Source of the DNA: Patescibacteria group bacterium UBA1441
GTDB lineage: Bacteria; Patescibacteriota; Minisyncoccia; Minisyncoccales; UBA1441
Reading direction: 5' to 3'
Assembly (NCBI GenBank): GCA_002329255.1
Contig: DCTL01000016.1
Coordinates: 1 to 20,989, forward strand
DNA length: 20,989 nt
The notes beneath the pieces are model-generated. The model had not been told where the DNA came from. It did no database searches and was given only the letters and a program-made list of their open reading frames with translations. Position numbers and translations under genes: made by a program. Each line of letters starts with the position of its first letter. Within the stretch, counting starts at the first letter, position 1. Positions 1 to 7,887 of the stretch are shown piece after piece.

Positions 1-115
1 CTGAAGAAAGCTGAAGAAGAAGCTCAGCAAAAAGCTAAAGAAGAGGCGCTGAAGAAAGCTGAAGAAGAAGCTCAGCGAAAAGCTAAAGAAGAGGCACTGA
101 AGAAAGCTGAAGAAA
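1..115 (+). repeat. 48-bp in-frame tandem repeat, about 2.4 copies
   Basis: Copies lie at 1-48 and 49-96, with a partial third from 97 to about 115. The period is 16 codons (LKKAEEEAQ, then Q or R, then KAKEEA). Copies 1 and 2 differ at only two bases (CAA/CGA and GCG/GCA). The array probably continues upstream of the window. The near identity suggests recent slippage expansion of the coiled coil. Confidence 0.9.
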
Positions 116-1782
116 GGCTTCACTGGGAAGAAGTCTTTAATGAAGCTAAAAGAATCGCTCAGACTAGAAATATAATTTTACCGGAGATCAAAGAGGTTGA
201 AGACGTCACTGATGCTTTGTCAAAAACAGAAAGAGAAATAGAGTTAATCCGACTTGAATTAGCCGAAGTACCAGCTCGAGAAAAAGTTTTAATTCCCGAA
301 AGAGAAAAAGTTTCTAAACAAAAAGACCAGTTAGAGCAAGAATATCAAAAAATAATTCAACGTTTAGAAGAATTAAAAAACGAACGCCAACAAGTAGAAC
401 AGGCTGAAACTCGTGCTACAACAAGCGAGAAAAGAAGAAAATTTGAAGAACAACGATGGCAAATTGCAAAACGTCAGAGAGAGACCGAGCAAGAAAAATG
501 GAGCAAAAAAGACGAGTTAGCTGAACTTGGTGCGACCTTGTCTCGATTAGAAGATCAATATCAGGAACTCCAAAAACGTCGTCAAGATTATGAAGAACGC
601 CTGAAAAAACTGAGCCAACAAAAAGAAGAGTTTGACTTGAGAAAAGAAAAAATTAATCTTCGTCGAGAATTAGAAGAACTAGAGCCAGCCAAGGAAAAAC
701 CAATTGAACAGTTGAAGTCCTTAGAGAAACAAAGAGAACAAATTCGTTCTGAATTAAGAACTATTTTAGAAGAGGAGAAAAAGGTAGAAGAGAAAGAAGC
801 TACCCTTCATCAAAAAATTGAAACTTGCACCAATGACCAAGAAAGAAAGAGATTGACTAAAGATCGTTGGTCGGTTGAGAAAGAGAGAGAGTCGGTTGAA
901 AAAGAGCGCTGGCAAATTGAACAAAAAGCTTCGACTTTGAGAGATCAGCAGCGCCAAATCATTGAACCTTATCGAATCTTAGTTAGCCGCGAACAGCAGA
1001 TTTACAAGAGACTTCGAGAAGTAGACATTTTACTCGCTTTCGGTCTCGAAGCCGGACGCCAAAAGATAGCTCAACGAGCTGAACAAGAACAAATTGTTAT
1101 CGAAAGGAAAAAACGAGGAGTTTTAACCCGCACCCGTCAACAACAGATTGAAGCTGAGCGCCGGAAGCAGGAAGAGGAAACTCGTCGAAAGCAGGAAGAG
1201 GAAGAATTAAGAAAGAGAGAAGCTGCTCAAAGAGAAAAAGAACGCCAGCTTTTAATTGAAGAACAGCGCCTTCGAGCTGAGGCGGAAAAGAAAAGACAAG
1301 CTGAAATTCGAAAACAAGCCGCCGAAGCTCAACAAGCAGCCGAAGAACAGAAATTGGAAGCTGAGAAAAAAGCTGCCGAGGAGAAAAAACAGCAAGAAGA
1401 AGCTAAGCGTCAAGCCGCCGCTACTGCCCCCGAAAAGACTAAAGAGTCAGTTCCAGCAGTAGAAGTCCCGGCTGATGAAAAACCAGAACCCAAGGAGCCA
1501 GCTGATATCGCCACCGCTCGAGATACTTTCATTGAACAATTAATGGCTTCCGCCGCCGAAGAAGAGGAAGAGCGGGAGAAGTTTCTTCGGCGAGTCAGAG
1601 GCGAGGAGGAGATTCAGCCCGAAGATCGACTCGAAACAGAGTTAAAAGAAGGAGTTATTTTTCGACCTGTCCCTCAAAAACCCAATCGGGGACAAAAAAT
1701 TGTCGCTCGACTTTTGATCATTCTCCTTTTAGTTGGCTTGGGTTTGCTAGCCTATCTTATCTTCAGCGGCCACCTTCTTTAA
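1..1782 (+). CDS. Large coiled-coil protein with C-terminal membrane anchor (5' partial)
   Basis: The frame is open from base 1 to the TAA at 1780-1782, so the gene starts upstream of the window. The TTG at 217 is in frame but only internal. The 593 visible residues are dominated by Glu, Lys, Arg, Gln and Ala in heptad-like order, as in long coiled coils (TolA-like or myosin-like in composition, not proven homology). The first 38 residues are a 16-residue tandem repeat. Two later segments look like an internal duplication with paired Trp residues. After an acidic/proline region (codons near 1440-1500) the protein ends with a basic juxtamembrane stretch (FRPVPQKPNRGQK) and one hydrophobic helix of about 22 residues (near 1699-1776), so it is probably tail-anchored with the coiled coil in the cytoplasm. 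The function is unknown; a structural or scaffold role is a guess. Highly charged composition makes similarity searches unreliable. Confidence 0.85.
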   Translation: MKKAEEEAQQKAKEEALKKAEEEAQRKAKEEALKKAEERLHWEEVFNEAKRIAQTRNIILPEIKEVEDVTDALSKTEREIELIRLELAEVPAREKVLIPEREKVSKQKDQLEQEYQKIIQRLEELKNERQQVEQAETRATTSEKRRKFEEQRWQIAKRQRETEQEKWSKKDELAELGATLSRLEDQYQELQKRRQDYEERLKKLSQQKEEFDLRKEKINLRRELEELEPAKEKPIEQLKSLEKQREQIRSELRTILEEEKKVEEKEATLHQKIETCTNDQERKRLTKDRWSVEKERESVEKERWQIEQKASTLRDQQRQIIEPYRILVSREQQIYKRLREVDILLAFGLEAGRQKIAQRAEQEQIVIERKKRGVLTRTRQQQIEAERRKQEEETRRKQEEEELRKREAAQREKERQLLIEEQRLRAEAEKKRQAEIRKQAAEAQQAAEEQKLEAEKKAAEEKKQQEEAKRQAAATAPEKTKESVPAVEVPADEKPEPKEPADIATARDTFIEQLMASAAEEEEEREKFLRRVRGEEEIQPEDRLETELKEGVIFRPVPQKPNRGQKIVARLLIILLLVGLGLLAYLIFSGHLL

Positions 1783-1789
1783 TTAAATC

Positions 1790-1818
1790 AAAAAAGACGG
1801 CCTTCTGGCCGCTTTTTC
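1790..1818. terminator. Bidirectional intrinsic terminator between converging genes
   Basis: CGGCC-TTCT-GGCCG forms a GC stem with a tetraloop. It is flanked by AAAAAG on the left and CTTTTT on the right, which extend the stem past one bulged A and supply a U-tract on both strands. It lies 8 bases after the stop of the coiled-coil gene and 13 bases past the stop of the converging M23 gene, so it can serve both. Confidence 0.85.
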
Positions 1819-1830
1819 TTTAAGTCCTTG

Positions 1831-2817
1831 TTAAAAACCGAGATAAGTTCCAACCGAATAACGAGCCAACGGATTAGTAGCTCCCCGAACGTCAAAGTGG
1901 AGATGACATCCGGTCGAACGACCAGTCGTTCCCATTAGACCAACCTGCTGCCCCTGGACAACGGTTTGTCCTGCTTTGACCGATATCTGAGAGAGGTGCC
2001 CGTAATAGGTAACAACGCCATTTGGATGAAGAATTTGCACACGGTTACCTCCAATATTGATGTAACCAGCTCTTTGAACGGTTCCTGCAGCTGACGCATA
2101 AATTGGCGTTCCGCATTTATTAGCAATATCAATTGCATTATAATTATGAAGACCCTGGGTGATCCATCCAGCCGTCGGTCGAATGAAATAAGAAGAAGCA
2201 ATCGTTGACCGAGTACTAATCCGCGGAGCCACTGGTTTCTGTCCGCCTGGAATTATTAAAAGGTCTCCAACGAATATTTCATTAGCATTCCCAATTTCAT
2301 TAAAAGAAAGAATCTCTGATTCAGGCACTTTATAATCTTGCGCAATCTGACTCAAAGTTTCATTTTTCCCTACTAGGTGCAAGGCCCCAGAAATAGGTAA
2401 AATGATCAAGCTGTCTCCTTCCCGCAATGCATTATTGCGGTTCAGATCATTGGCCCAGAGAATCGTATCTATAGAAATATTGAATTTTTCAGCTAATCCA
2501 GAAAGAGTGTCGCCGACTTGGACAATATAATTAAATGTTTGATTCTGGTAATTATAACCCCCTTCGACAAGCGTTCCCAGGGTTTGATTGGTCACTCCAG
2601 GTGCCGTATAAACCTGAAGACTGGAATCTTCGATCAAACTCAGATGAGAGAAAGCAAAGCTCTCCGAACGATCTAAAGCAGGTATAAACTCATTAGAAGA
2701 GCTTAATTCGTATTGATCAAATAATAGCTCGGATGGTGAATCCGGCCAAACAGCAGTTATTAGCAGTCCTATCGAAAGAGTTAGGAAGACTCCCATTACC
2801 CTTTTTGACAGATGCAT
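1831..2817 (-). CDS. Exported LysM-LysM-M23 family peptidoglycan endopeptidase
   Basis: Predicted cell-wall hydrolase of 328 residues. Residues 5-24 form a hydrophobic N-terminal signal or anchor. Two LysM peptidoglycan-binding domains follow at about 97-141 (YIVQVGDTLSGLAEKF) and 146-190 (LVGKNETLSQIAQDY), then a C-terminal M23 (LytM/peptidase) domain at about 215-318. In the M23 domain YYGHLS (His274) and HLH (His305, His307) match the catalytic His and zinc-binding positions, and Asp230 matches the zinc-binding Asp. The usual HxxxD motif is altered: it reads HNYNAID, with His224 six residues before the Asp instead of four. It acts outside the membrane on peptide cross-links, probably in growth, separation or local wall opening. 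It is divergent from rsmA and shares the spacer with it. The family call is strong; whether it is an active enzyme is less certain because of the shifted His. Confidence 0.93.
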   Translation of the reverse strand: MHLSKRVMGVFLTLSIGLLITAVWPDSPSELLFDQYELSSSNEFIPALDRSESFAFSHLSLIEDSSLQVYTAPGVTNQTLGTLVEGGYNYQNQTFNYIVQVGDTLSGLAEKFNISIDTILWANDLNRNNALREGDSLIILPISGALHLVGKNETLSQIAQDYKVPESEILSFNEIGNANEIFVGDLLIIPGGQKPVAPRISTRSTIASSYFIRPTAGWITQGLHNYNAIDIANKCGTPIYASAAGTVQRAGYINIGGNRVQILHPNGVVTYYGHLSQISVKAGQTVVQGQQVGLMGTTGRSTGCHLHFDVRGATNPLARYSVGTYLGF

Positions 2818-2832
2818 GACGATGGTTAATTT
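2805..2832 (+). promoter_or_regulatory. Promoter of rsmA and the downstream secretion genes
   Basis: TTGACA at 2805-2810, a 16-base spacer and a weak -10 TAATTT at 2827-2832. The -35 box lies within the first codons of the divergent M23 gene, and the -10 overlaps the -10 of the opposing promoter. A start near 2839 would leave a leader of about 10 bases before the ATG at 2850, with no Shine-Dalgarno sequence. Confidence 0.45.
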
Positions 2833-2856
2833 ACCGAAATTTAAACCTTATGTCAA
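2828..2856 (-). promoter_or_regulatory. Promoter of the LysM/M23 gene
   Basis: Read on the minus strand: TTGACA at 2856-2851, a 17-base spacer, then TAAATT at 2833-2828. The start codon begins at 2817, so the predicted transcript would start about 4 bases before it. The -35 box lies inside the first codons of the divergent rsmA. No Shine-Dalgarno sequence is present. Confidence 0.6.
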
Positions 2857-3698
2857 ATAGTTTATCCCCAATTAAATCCAATTTGGCTGATCAAACCAAA
2901 TATTTACTAAGAAAATATAAACTACGAGCTAAAAAGAGCTTGGGGCAAAATTTTTTAATCAACTCCTCGGTCTTGGCAGAAATAGTTGAAGCTGCCGAGT
3001 TAAGAAAAAGCGATGTAATTCTCGAAGTAGGCTCCGGTCTCGGCACCTTAACTCGTGTTTTGGCAAATCAAGTACAAGAAGTTATCGCCCTTGAAAAAGA
3101 TTCTCGGTTAGTTGAAGTTTTAACCGCGGAGCTCAGTGATTTTGCCAATGTCTCTCTCTTAAATGAAGACGCCCGTTCTTTTTTACTGAATAAAGAACGA
3201 TCTTTTAATAAAGTTGTCGCTAATCTGCCTTTCTACCTGACTTCTCCCTTGATTAATCGCCTCATTAATCTTTCTCCACCGCTTGAGTTGATAGTTCTAA
3301 TGGTTCAAAAAGAAGTTGCTGAAAGAATTTGTGCTCGGCCACCTAAAAGTAATCGTTTGGCTGTTCTTTGTCAGTTACAAGCCGAATGCCAGATTGTAAG
3401 CCGAATTCCGGCTAAAAGTTTTCATCCCACCCCCGCCGTCGATGCTGCTGTTTTAAGAATAAAATCTTTTGGTCCTTTGCCCGATCCATTCTTAGTGGAA
3501 CTAGTTAATGCCGGTTTTAGTTCTCCCCGTAAAACATTGGCAAATAATTTCGCTACCCATTTTAATGTTAGCCGGAGTCAATTAGAACAATGCGGATTTA
3601 ATGGCAAAATTCGAGCAGAAGCCTTGGCTCTAGAGGATTGGCGAAAGATAAAAAATTGTTTTCTAGACAATAAAAATGTTATAATCAGACCAAGATGA
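2850..3698 (+). CDS. rsmA: 16S rRNA (adenine1518-N6/adenine1519-N6)-dimethyltransferase RsmA (KsgA)
   Basis: Dimethylates the two adjacent adenines of the 3'-terminal helix 45 of 16S rRNA, using S-adenosylmethionine, late in small-subunit assembly. The 282-residue length is normal. Family marks are visible: KKSLGQNFLIN at 28-38, the SAM-binding motif LEVGSGLGTLT at about 58-68, the acidic ribose-binding residue in ALEKD (about 80-84), and the catalytic motif NLPFYL at 125-130 (NLPY in most members; Phe replaces Tyr here). A basic helical C-terminal domain follows, with the conserved FSSPRKTLANN-type segment near 223-233. It is the first gene after the divergent promoter region, and its TGA overlaps the ATG of the next gene by 4 bases, so it appears co-transcribed with the secretion cluster. 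That linkage is unusual and probably reflects genome packing. Confidence 0.97.
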   Translation: MSNSLSPIKSNLADQTKYLLRKYKLRAKKSLGQNFLINSSVLAEIVEAAELRKSDVILEVGSGLGTLTRVLANQVQEVIALEKDSRLVEVLTAELSDFANVSLLNEDARSFLLNKERSFNKVVANLPFYLTSPLINRLINLSPPLELIVLMVQKEVAERICARPPKSNRLAVLCQLQAECQIVSRIPAKSFHPTPAVDAAVLRIKSFGPLPDPFLVELVNAGFSSPRKTLANNFATHFNVSRSQLEQCGFNGKIRAEALALEDWRKIKNCFLDNKNVIIRPR

Positions 3699-6391
3699 AA
3701 AGGAAAACCTTGAAAAGAATTTGCCTTATTTTAATCGCCGCCTTAACCGTTATTTTTATCGCCTCGGCGCTAATCCCGTCCCTTCTCGGCCAAAACACGG
3801 TGTCAGCAGACACTATCTATGACCAGATGCCACTTCAGGACGATAGCGTCCCCTGGTATGCCTTTATTCGGCAATTTGCTCAGAACTTATTTTTTGCCAT
3901 TATCAGCTCTATTATTCTGGTTCTTAACTCCGTCTTCTTAGGCTTTTTAGCCTTAACTGAAATGCTTTTTAAGCTGGTGACAGACGCTAATTTCATTAGC
4001 ATCTCATTTACTGGACCTGACAACCCTTTTGTCTATCCCAACTGGTTAATTATTCGAGATTTAGCTAATATTGGAATCGTTATTGGCGTTATTTACTCTG
4101 GTTTGCGAATGACCTTGGGAATGGGAAATTTTGACAGCAAAAGAACTCTTGTTCGATTAATCGGATTAGCTTTTTTAATAAATTTCACTCCAGCTTTACT
4201 GGGTTTAATTATTGATGGATCTCAAATCGCAACCAACTACTTTTTTCAGATGTCGGGAAGCACAACTTCAGCTGCCATGGGGGGCCAGGTTATAGATAGT
4301 TTTGGTAATATTTTAAACCCTAGAGAGAACCATCTGGTCTCCCTCATTCAGAATCTTTCTCTTGGATTTGTCGCTATTTTCTTAGGGTTTTTATATTTAA
4401 TACTTTCTGCCACTTTTTTAATTCGATACGTAATTCTTTGGATATTAGTTATTATCTCTCCCGTCGCTTTTCTAGCTTATGCTTTTAAGGGCGGAGAAAA
4501 ATACTGGCAAAAGTGGTGGTCGAACTTTATTAGTTGGACTTTTGTCGGAATTCCAATTGCTTTCTTTATCTTCTTAGCCGCTCAGTTCCAAAAAAGCGGT
4601 GGACCAATTTGGTCCGAATCTGCCAATAGGATAGGAGAACAATTAAGCGCTCCTGGAGTTACCCAAGGCAGCGAGGGTTCGATCTCGGTTCAAGCCTTTG
4701 AGCCCTTAATTCCAGCAATTTTAATTTACATTGGTTATATCGTCAGTCTCAGTTTGGCCCCCTCTTTTACTAAAACCGTCAGCGGCTATGTCGGAAAAGG
4801 ATACAAGAGCGCTGGCCGATGGGCGACCAAAGAAGCTCGATACCGTTCAGCTCAAGTTAAAGATCGAGCTGTCCAAAAAGCCCGCTCAGATAGTCTCTAC
4901 GATACAGCTGGGCGACTGAAAATTTCCACCGATGGCTGGAACGATCCTAAAAAGAGTCATGCTGTTCGAGCTCAAGTAGCTAAATCAATTATCGAGAAAG
5001 ATGAGGCTGATAACAAAGCTAAAGCTCAAGCCTCTCGTTACCTAAGCACCGAAAAGCAGATAAGTGAGAGACAGTTTGAACACTCTCAATTTGGTCAAAA
5101 AATACAGAAATCTGACATAACCGAATTAGAAACGATGCTTTACGAACCGACTCCCCGATTTGCCCCCAAGGTTGGCGGAATGGCTCCAGCCAGAAGACGC
5201 GCAATGATCATTCAGCAAATGATGAACAAGGATGAAAATAAAGCTCGTAAAATATTAAAGAACTTTTCACCCAACGAACAAGAGAATGAACAAATGATAG
5301 CCGTATTTGCCGACATGGGATCAAACTATGAAAATGCAGCCAAACAATATATTCTCTCTCAGGTTGGCCGCCATGGTCAGAGTATTAAAGATCGAGAGGC
5401 AAGTCTTGGTTTTCCAAGAGGATTTTTAGAAAAAGTAATTAAACAAGCCAGCGAAAAAGATGCTGAATTAATTGCCCACATCTATCAGCAAGCTAGTAAC
5501 GCCAAAGATAAAGAGAATCAAGAAATTATCTTAAATAATTTAATTGAGGCCCATCCAAAAACCATTTTAGCTGTCTTAAGAAGACTCAAAATAGAAGAGA
5601 AGCGTCCAATGGCCCAAAAGATGATGAAAGCGGCTGAAATATTGGGAATGCAAAAAGAGTTCTCTACCACTCGGAAAATATTAGAACATCAATGGTATAT
5701 TGAGGAATACTCTAGAGAAGAAGAAGTTTTAGTACAAAAAGAGAAAGAAGAGCGTCTCAGAAAACAAAAAGAGGTAGAAGATCAACATAATATAGATTGG
5801 TACTTCGAGAATCCAGCAGATAAGAATAATCGTTTAAGTTCTACCCCCTCGAGCGGAGGTGGCGGAGGTGAAAAAAGAGAGACTAAAAATCCGTCTCCGC
5901 TTAGGACAAGACAAGGTGGCTCCGGTAAGACCACAACTAAGCCCTCTCAAGATCCTTCTACGACGACGAGCAAAGAAGAACAAAAAAAGAAATCCCAGGA
6001 AGAAGCCCAGGAGGTTCAAGATTTAATCCAAGAAATGACTGAAATAACACAAGAAATAGAAAAAATCGACGATGAAACAGAAAAAAGAGATTTATTTGTT
6101 AAAAAACTTTGGCCTGAATTTAAACATTTAAGCCAAGCCGACCGAGAGAAAGTTATGGCCGAAATTGGTTCGGCTGAATGGACTAAAAATGAAATTGACA
6201 AATCTGAATGGCAAGAACTTAAAAATGATTTAATCGAGCAAGCATCTGAAATTAAAGAACTGTCTGGTCAGCCTGAGCGAAAAGCAATGTTAGACACACT
6301 AACTCAAGATTTTTGGAGGCGTTATTCAAGATTAGATAAAGAGAAACAAAAGCAGGTCAGAAATGAAATTAGAAAAAATCTTCATGGATAA
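3695..6391 (+). CDS. VirB6/TrbL-like polytopic membrane protein of a type IV secretion system, with long cytoplasmic tail
   Basis: Predicted inner-membrane channel component, 898 residues. A hydrophobic segment at about 8-30 ending in VSA-DT may be a signal peptide. Further hydrophobic segments lie near 62-92, 118-141, 152-174, 213-243, 244-264, 277-298 and 335-356. WWSNFISWTF after a charged loop is the kind of sequence seen in VirB6/TrbL proteins. From about 370 onward the protein is soluble, charged and helical, with a Gly/Ser/Thr-rich linker (near 5845-5950: SSGGGGGEKR and a Thr/Lys-rich run) that separates a helical middle from a helical C-terminal domain. Its position just ahead of PrgI and VirB4 genes supports the call. 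The tail has no family I recognise. It overlaps rsmA by 4 bases and the next gene by up to 29. Confidence 0.8.
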   Translation: MKRKTLKRICLILIAALTVIFIASALIPSLLGQNTVSADTIYDQMPLQDDSVPWYAFIRQFAQNLFFAIISSIILVLNSVFLGFLALTEMLFKLVTDANFISISFTGPDNPFVYPNWLIIRDLANIGIVIGVIYSGLRMTLGMGNFDSKRTLVRLIGLAFLINFTPALLGLIIDGSQIATNYFFQMSGSTTSAAMGGQVIDSFGNILNPRENHLVSLIQNLSLGFVAIFLGFLYLILSATFLIRYVILWILVIISPVAFLAYAFKGGEKYWQKWWSNFISWTFVGIPIAFFIFLAAQFQKSGGPIWSESANRIGEQLSAPGVTQGSEGSISVQAFEPLIPAILIYIGYIVSLSLAPSFTKTVSGYVGKGYKSAGRWATKEARYRSAQVKDRAVQKARSDSLYDTAGRLKISTDGWNDPKKSHAVRAQVAKSIIEKDEADNKAKAQASRYLSTEKQISERQFEHSQFGQKIQKSDITELETMLYEPTPRFAPKVGGMAPARRRAMIIQQMMNKDENKARKILKNFSPNEQENEQMIAVFADMGSNYENAAKQYILSQVGRHGQSIKDREASLGFPRGFLEKVIKQASEKDAELIAHIYQQASNAKDKENQEIILNNLIEAHPKTILAVLRRLKIEEKRPMAQKMMKAAEILGMQKEFSTTRKILEHQWYIEEYSREEEVLVQKEKEERLRKQKEVEDQHNIDWYFENPADKNNRLSSTPSSGGGGGEKRETKNPSPLRTRQGGSGKTTTKPSQDPSTTTSKEEQKKKSQEEAQEVQDLIQEMTEITQEIEKIDDETEKRDLFVKKLWPEFKHLSQADREKVMAEIGSAEWTKNEIDKSEWQELKNDLIEQASEIKELSGQPERKAMLDTLTQDFWRRYSRLDKEKQKQVRNEIRKNLHG

Positions 6392-6812
6392 ATTAAGCCG
6401 TCGAAACAATTTAAGCCACGTTGAACTAATGCGGGCAATTAATAATTTACCTGATCGACTTGGTGATGCTTATCATTCAATCGAAATGATTGACGTTATC
6501 GATCATATTGCTCGACGCTACAAGCTAAATTCAGAAGAAAGATGGGAATTGGCTGGATTGGTTTATGATGTAATTCTGGGATTACTCTCTCCGATTGAGA
6601 TAAAACATGAATTAAAAAGAAGAATTGAATTTAATGAAGAACAACTAGGTTTTGTCCAAGGAGAGTTGGATGCCTTTATCTTTAATCATATTCGAGCTGA
6701 TTTAAATGCATTCTATGGTTTAGAAAAGGAACCAGAGGTAAATAAAGCTCGGCCCGGATCATCCTCTAATCAAAACAAAATTAACGACCCCTATCGAGAA
6801 CCAGTTGAATAA
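6363..6812 (+). CDS. Small helical protein of unknown function in the secretion cluster
   Basis: 149 residues, no signal peptide and no membrane segment. It looks all-helical (VELMRAINNLPDRLGDAYHS, then WELAGLVYDVILGLLSPIEI) with a polar, disordered C-terminal 25 residues. I do not recognise a family. The start at 6363 is preferred because AGG lies about 8 bases before it (gcAGGtcagaaATG). An in-frame ATG at 6384 would give a 142-residue protein starting MDKLSRRNN and reduce the overlap with the preceding gene from 29 to 8 bases. Its place between VirB6-like and PrgI genes suggests a cytoplasmic accessory or regulator of the secretion apparatus, but that is context only. Confidence 0.8.
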   Translation: MKLEKIFMDKLSRRNNLSHVELMRAINNLPDRLGDAYHSIEMIDVIDHIARRYKLNSEERWELAGLVYDVILGLLSPIEIKHELKRRIEFNEEQLGFVQGELDAFIFNHIRADLNAFYGLEKEPEVNKARPGSSSNQNKINDPYREPVE

Positions 6813-6814
6813 AC

Positions 6815-7234
6815 ATGCAATATCCTGTTCCCCAATTTATTGAAAGGGAGACCAGAATTGTCGGACCACTTAGCTTAAAACAGGCTCTTTTCCTCGGAGT
6901 AGCCGCTGGTCTTTGTCTTTTGTTCTGGGCTATCTTACCAACCGCCGCAGCAATTGTTATGATTTTATTAGTGGCTATTCTAGCCGTTGGTTTAGCTTTT
7001 TGGAAACCAGGTGGTCGTCCTTTATCTGATGTCATTGTTTCGGCTATCAAACATCTAGTTTCAACTCGCCAATATCTTTGGAGAAAATCGGAGACTCCTC
7101 AGGATTTTCCGATAATCAGTAGCCAGCCTTATAAAAAAGAAGAAGTTAAAACCCATGAAGATGATCAGGCTTTGATGGAACTCTCGCCTCGAAGTCGCTT
7201 AGAAAAATTAAAAAGTCGTATTGAGACCAGTTAA
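6815..7234 (+). CDS. PrgI family protein (VirB3-like inner-membrane T4SS component)
   Basis: 139 residues. The N-terminus MQYPVPQFIERETRIVGPL followed by LKQALFL is the hallmark of the PrgI family, known from conjugative type IV systems of Gram-positive and Patescibacteria genomes, where it takes the place of VirB3 beside the VirB4 ATPase. Two hydrophobic helices (about 22-43 and 44-63) form a hairpin, followed by WKPGGRPLSDV and a charged cytoplasmic tail. It lies 2 bases after the preceding stop and 5 bases before the VirB4 N-terminal gene, consistent with a PrgI-VirB4 pair in one transcript. No clear Shine-Dalgarno sequence precedes the ATG. Confidence 0.88.
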   Translation: MQYPVPQFIERETRIVGPLSLKQALFLGVAAGLCLLFWAILPTAAAIVMILLVAILAVGLAFWKPGGRPLSDVIVSAIKHLVSTRQYLWRKSETPQDFPIISSQPYKKEEVKTHEDDQALMELSPRSRLEKLKSRIETS

Positions 7235-7239
7235 TAATT

Positions 7240-7887
7240 ATGCAAGGAGCCAGTCAACAATTTCTACCAGTTGCTGAAATTAAAGAAGGTGTAATTCTTT
7301 TAAAAAACGGTGGACTCCGGGGGGTTTTGATGGTTTCGTCGATCAATTTTGCCCTTAAATCATCTGACGAACAACAAGCTATCATTTATCAGTTTCAGAA
7401 TTTTTTGAATTCGCTCGATTTTACAGCTCAAATATTGGTTCAATCTCGGCGAGTTAATATGACTGGCTATCTAGAAAAACTAAAAAAGATTGAAGCTCGT
7501 CAAACCAACGACTTGATTAAAGCTCAAACTTCTGACTATCGACGATTTATTAATGATATCCTGGAGAGAGGTGATATTATGAGCAAGAGTTTTTACGTGG
7601 TTGTCCCCTACACCTTGGCCGAAGTACAGGGAACTGTTTCTGCTGCTCGAGAGATTTTAAAGCGTCGAGATCGATCCGCTTCGGCTATCTCAGCTGATTC
7701 TTTTAAGAGAGCCCGATCTCAGCTACTACAACGAATGGAATTCGTGGCTATTGGACTACGGCGTTGCGAGCTTGAAGCTGTTCCGCTAACCTCACCAGAA
7801 CTAATTGAAATGCTCTGGGCGTTACATCATCCTGACTCAGCTGAACAGGGATACTATCCGTCGATAATGCCAGAAATTATTGAATGA
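7240..7887 (+). CDS. TraC/VirB4 N-terminal-type protein encoded separately from the ATPase
   Basis: 215 residues, soluble, no signal. The opening (LPVAEIKEGVILLKNGGLRGVLMV, in pieces) and the following mixed alpha/beta segment with SFYVVVPY near 122-129 resemble the N-terminal domain of TraC/VirB4-type proteins, in which the first strands read as a 'what I am given as input' module before the ATPase. No Walker motifs occur. It overlaps the VirB4 ATPase gene by 4 bases (ATGA at 7884), which favours translational coupling and equal dosage. Most likely it is a partner subunit of the VirB4 motor. The family call rests on sequence character and context, not on a search. Confidence 0.72.
   Translation: MQGASQQFLPVAEIKEGVILLKNGGLRGVLMVSSINFALKSSDEQQAIIYQFQNFLNSLDFTAQILVQSRRVNMTGYLEKLKKIEARQTNDLIKAQTSDYRRFINDILERGDIMSKSFYVVVPYTLAEVQGTVSAAREILKRRDRSASAISADSFKRARSQLLQRMEFVAIGLRRCELEAVPLTSPELIEMLWALHHPDSAEQGYYPSIMPEIIE

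Noticed and set aside
217..1782. TTG at 217 as the start of the coiled-coil gene
   Set aside because: The same frame is open back to base 1 with the same coiled-coil composition, so the gene is truncated by the window edge and TTG is internal.
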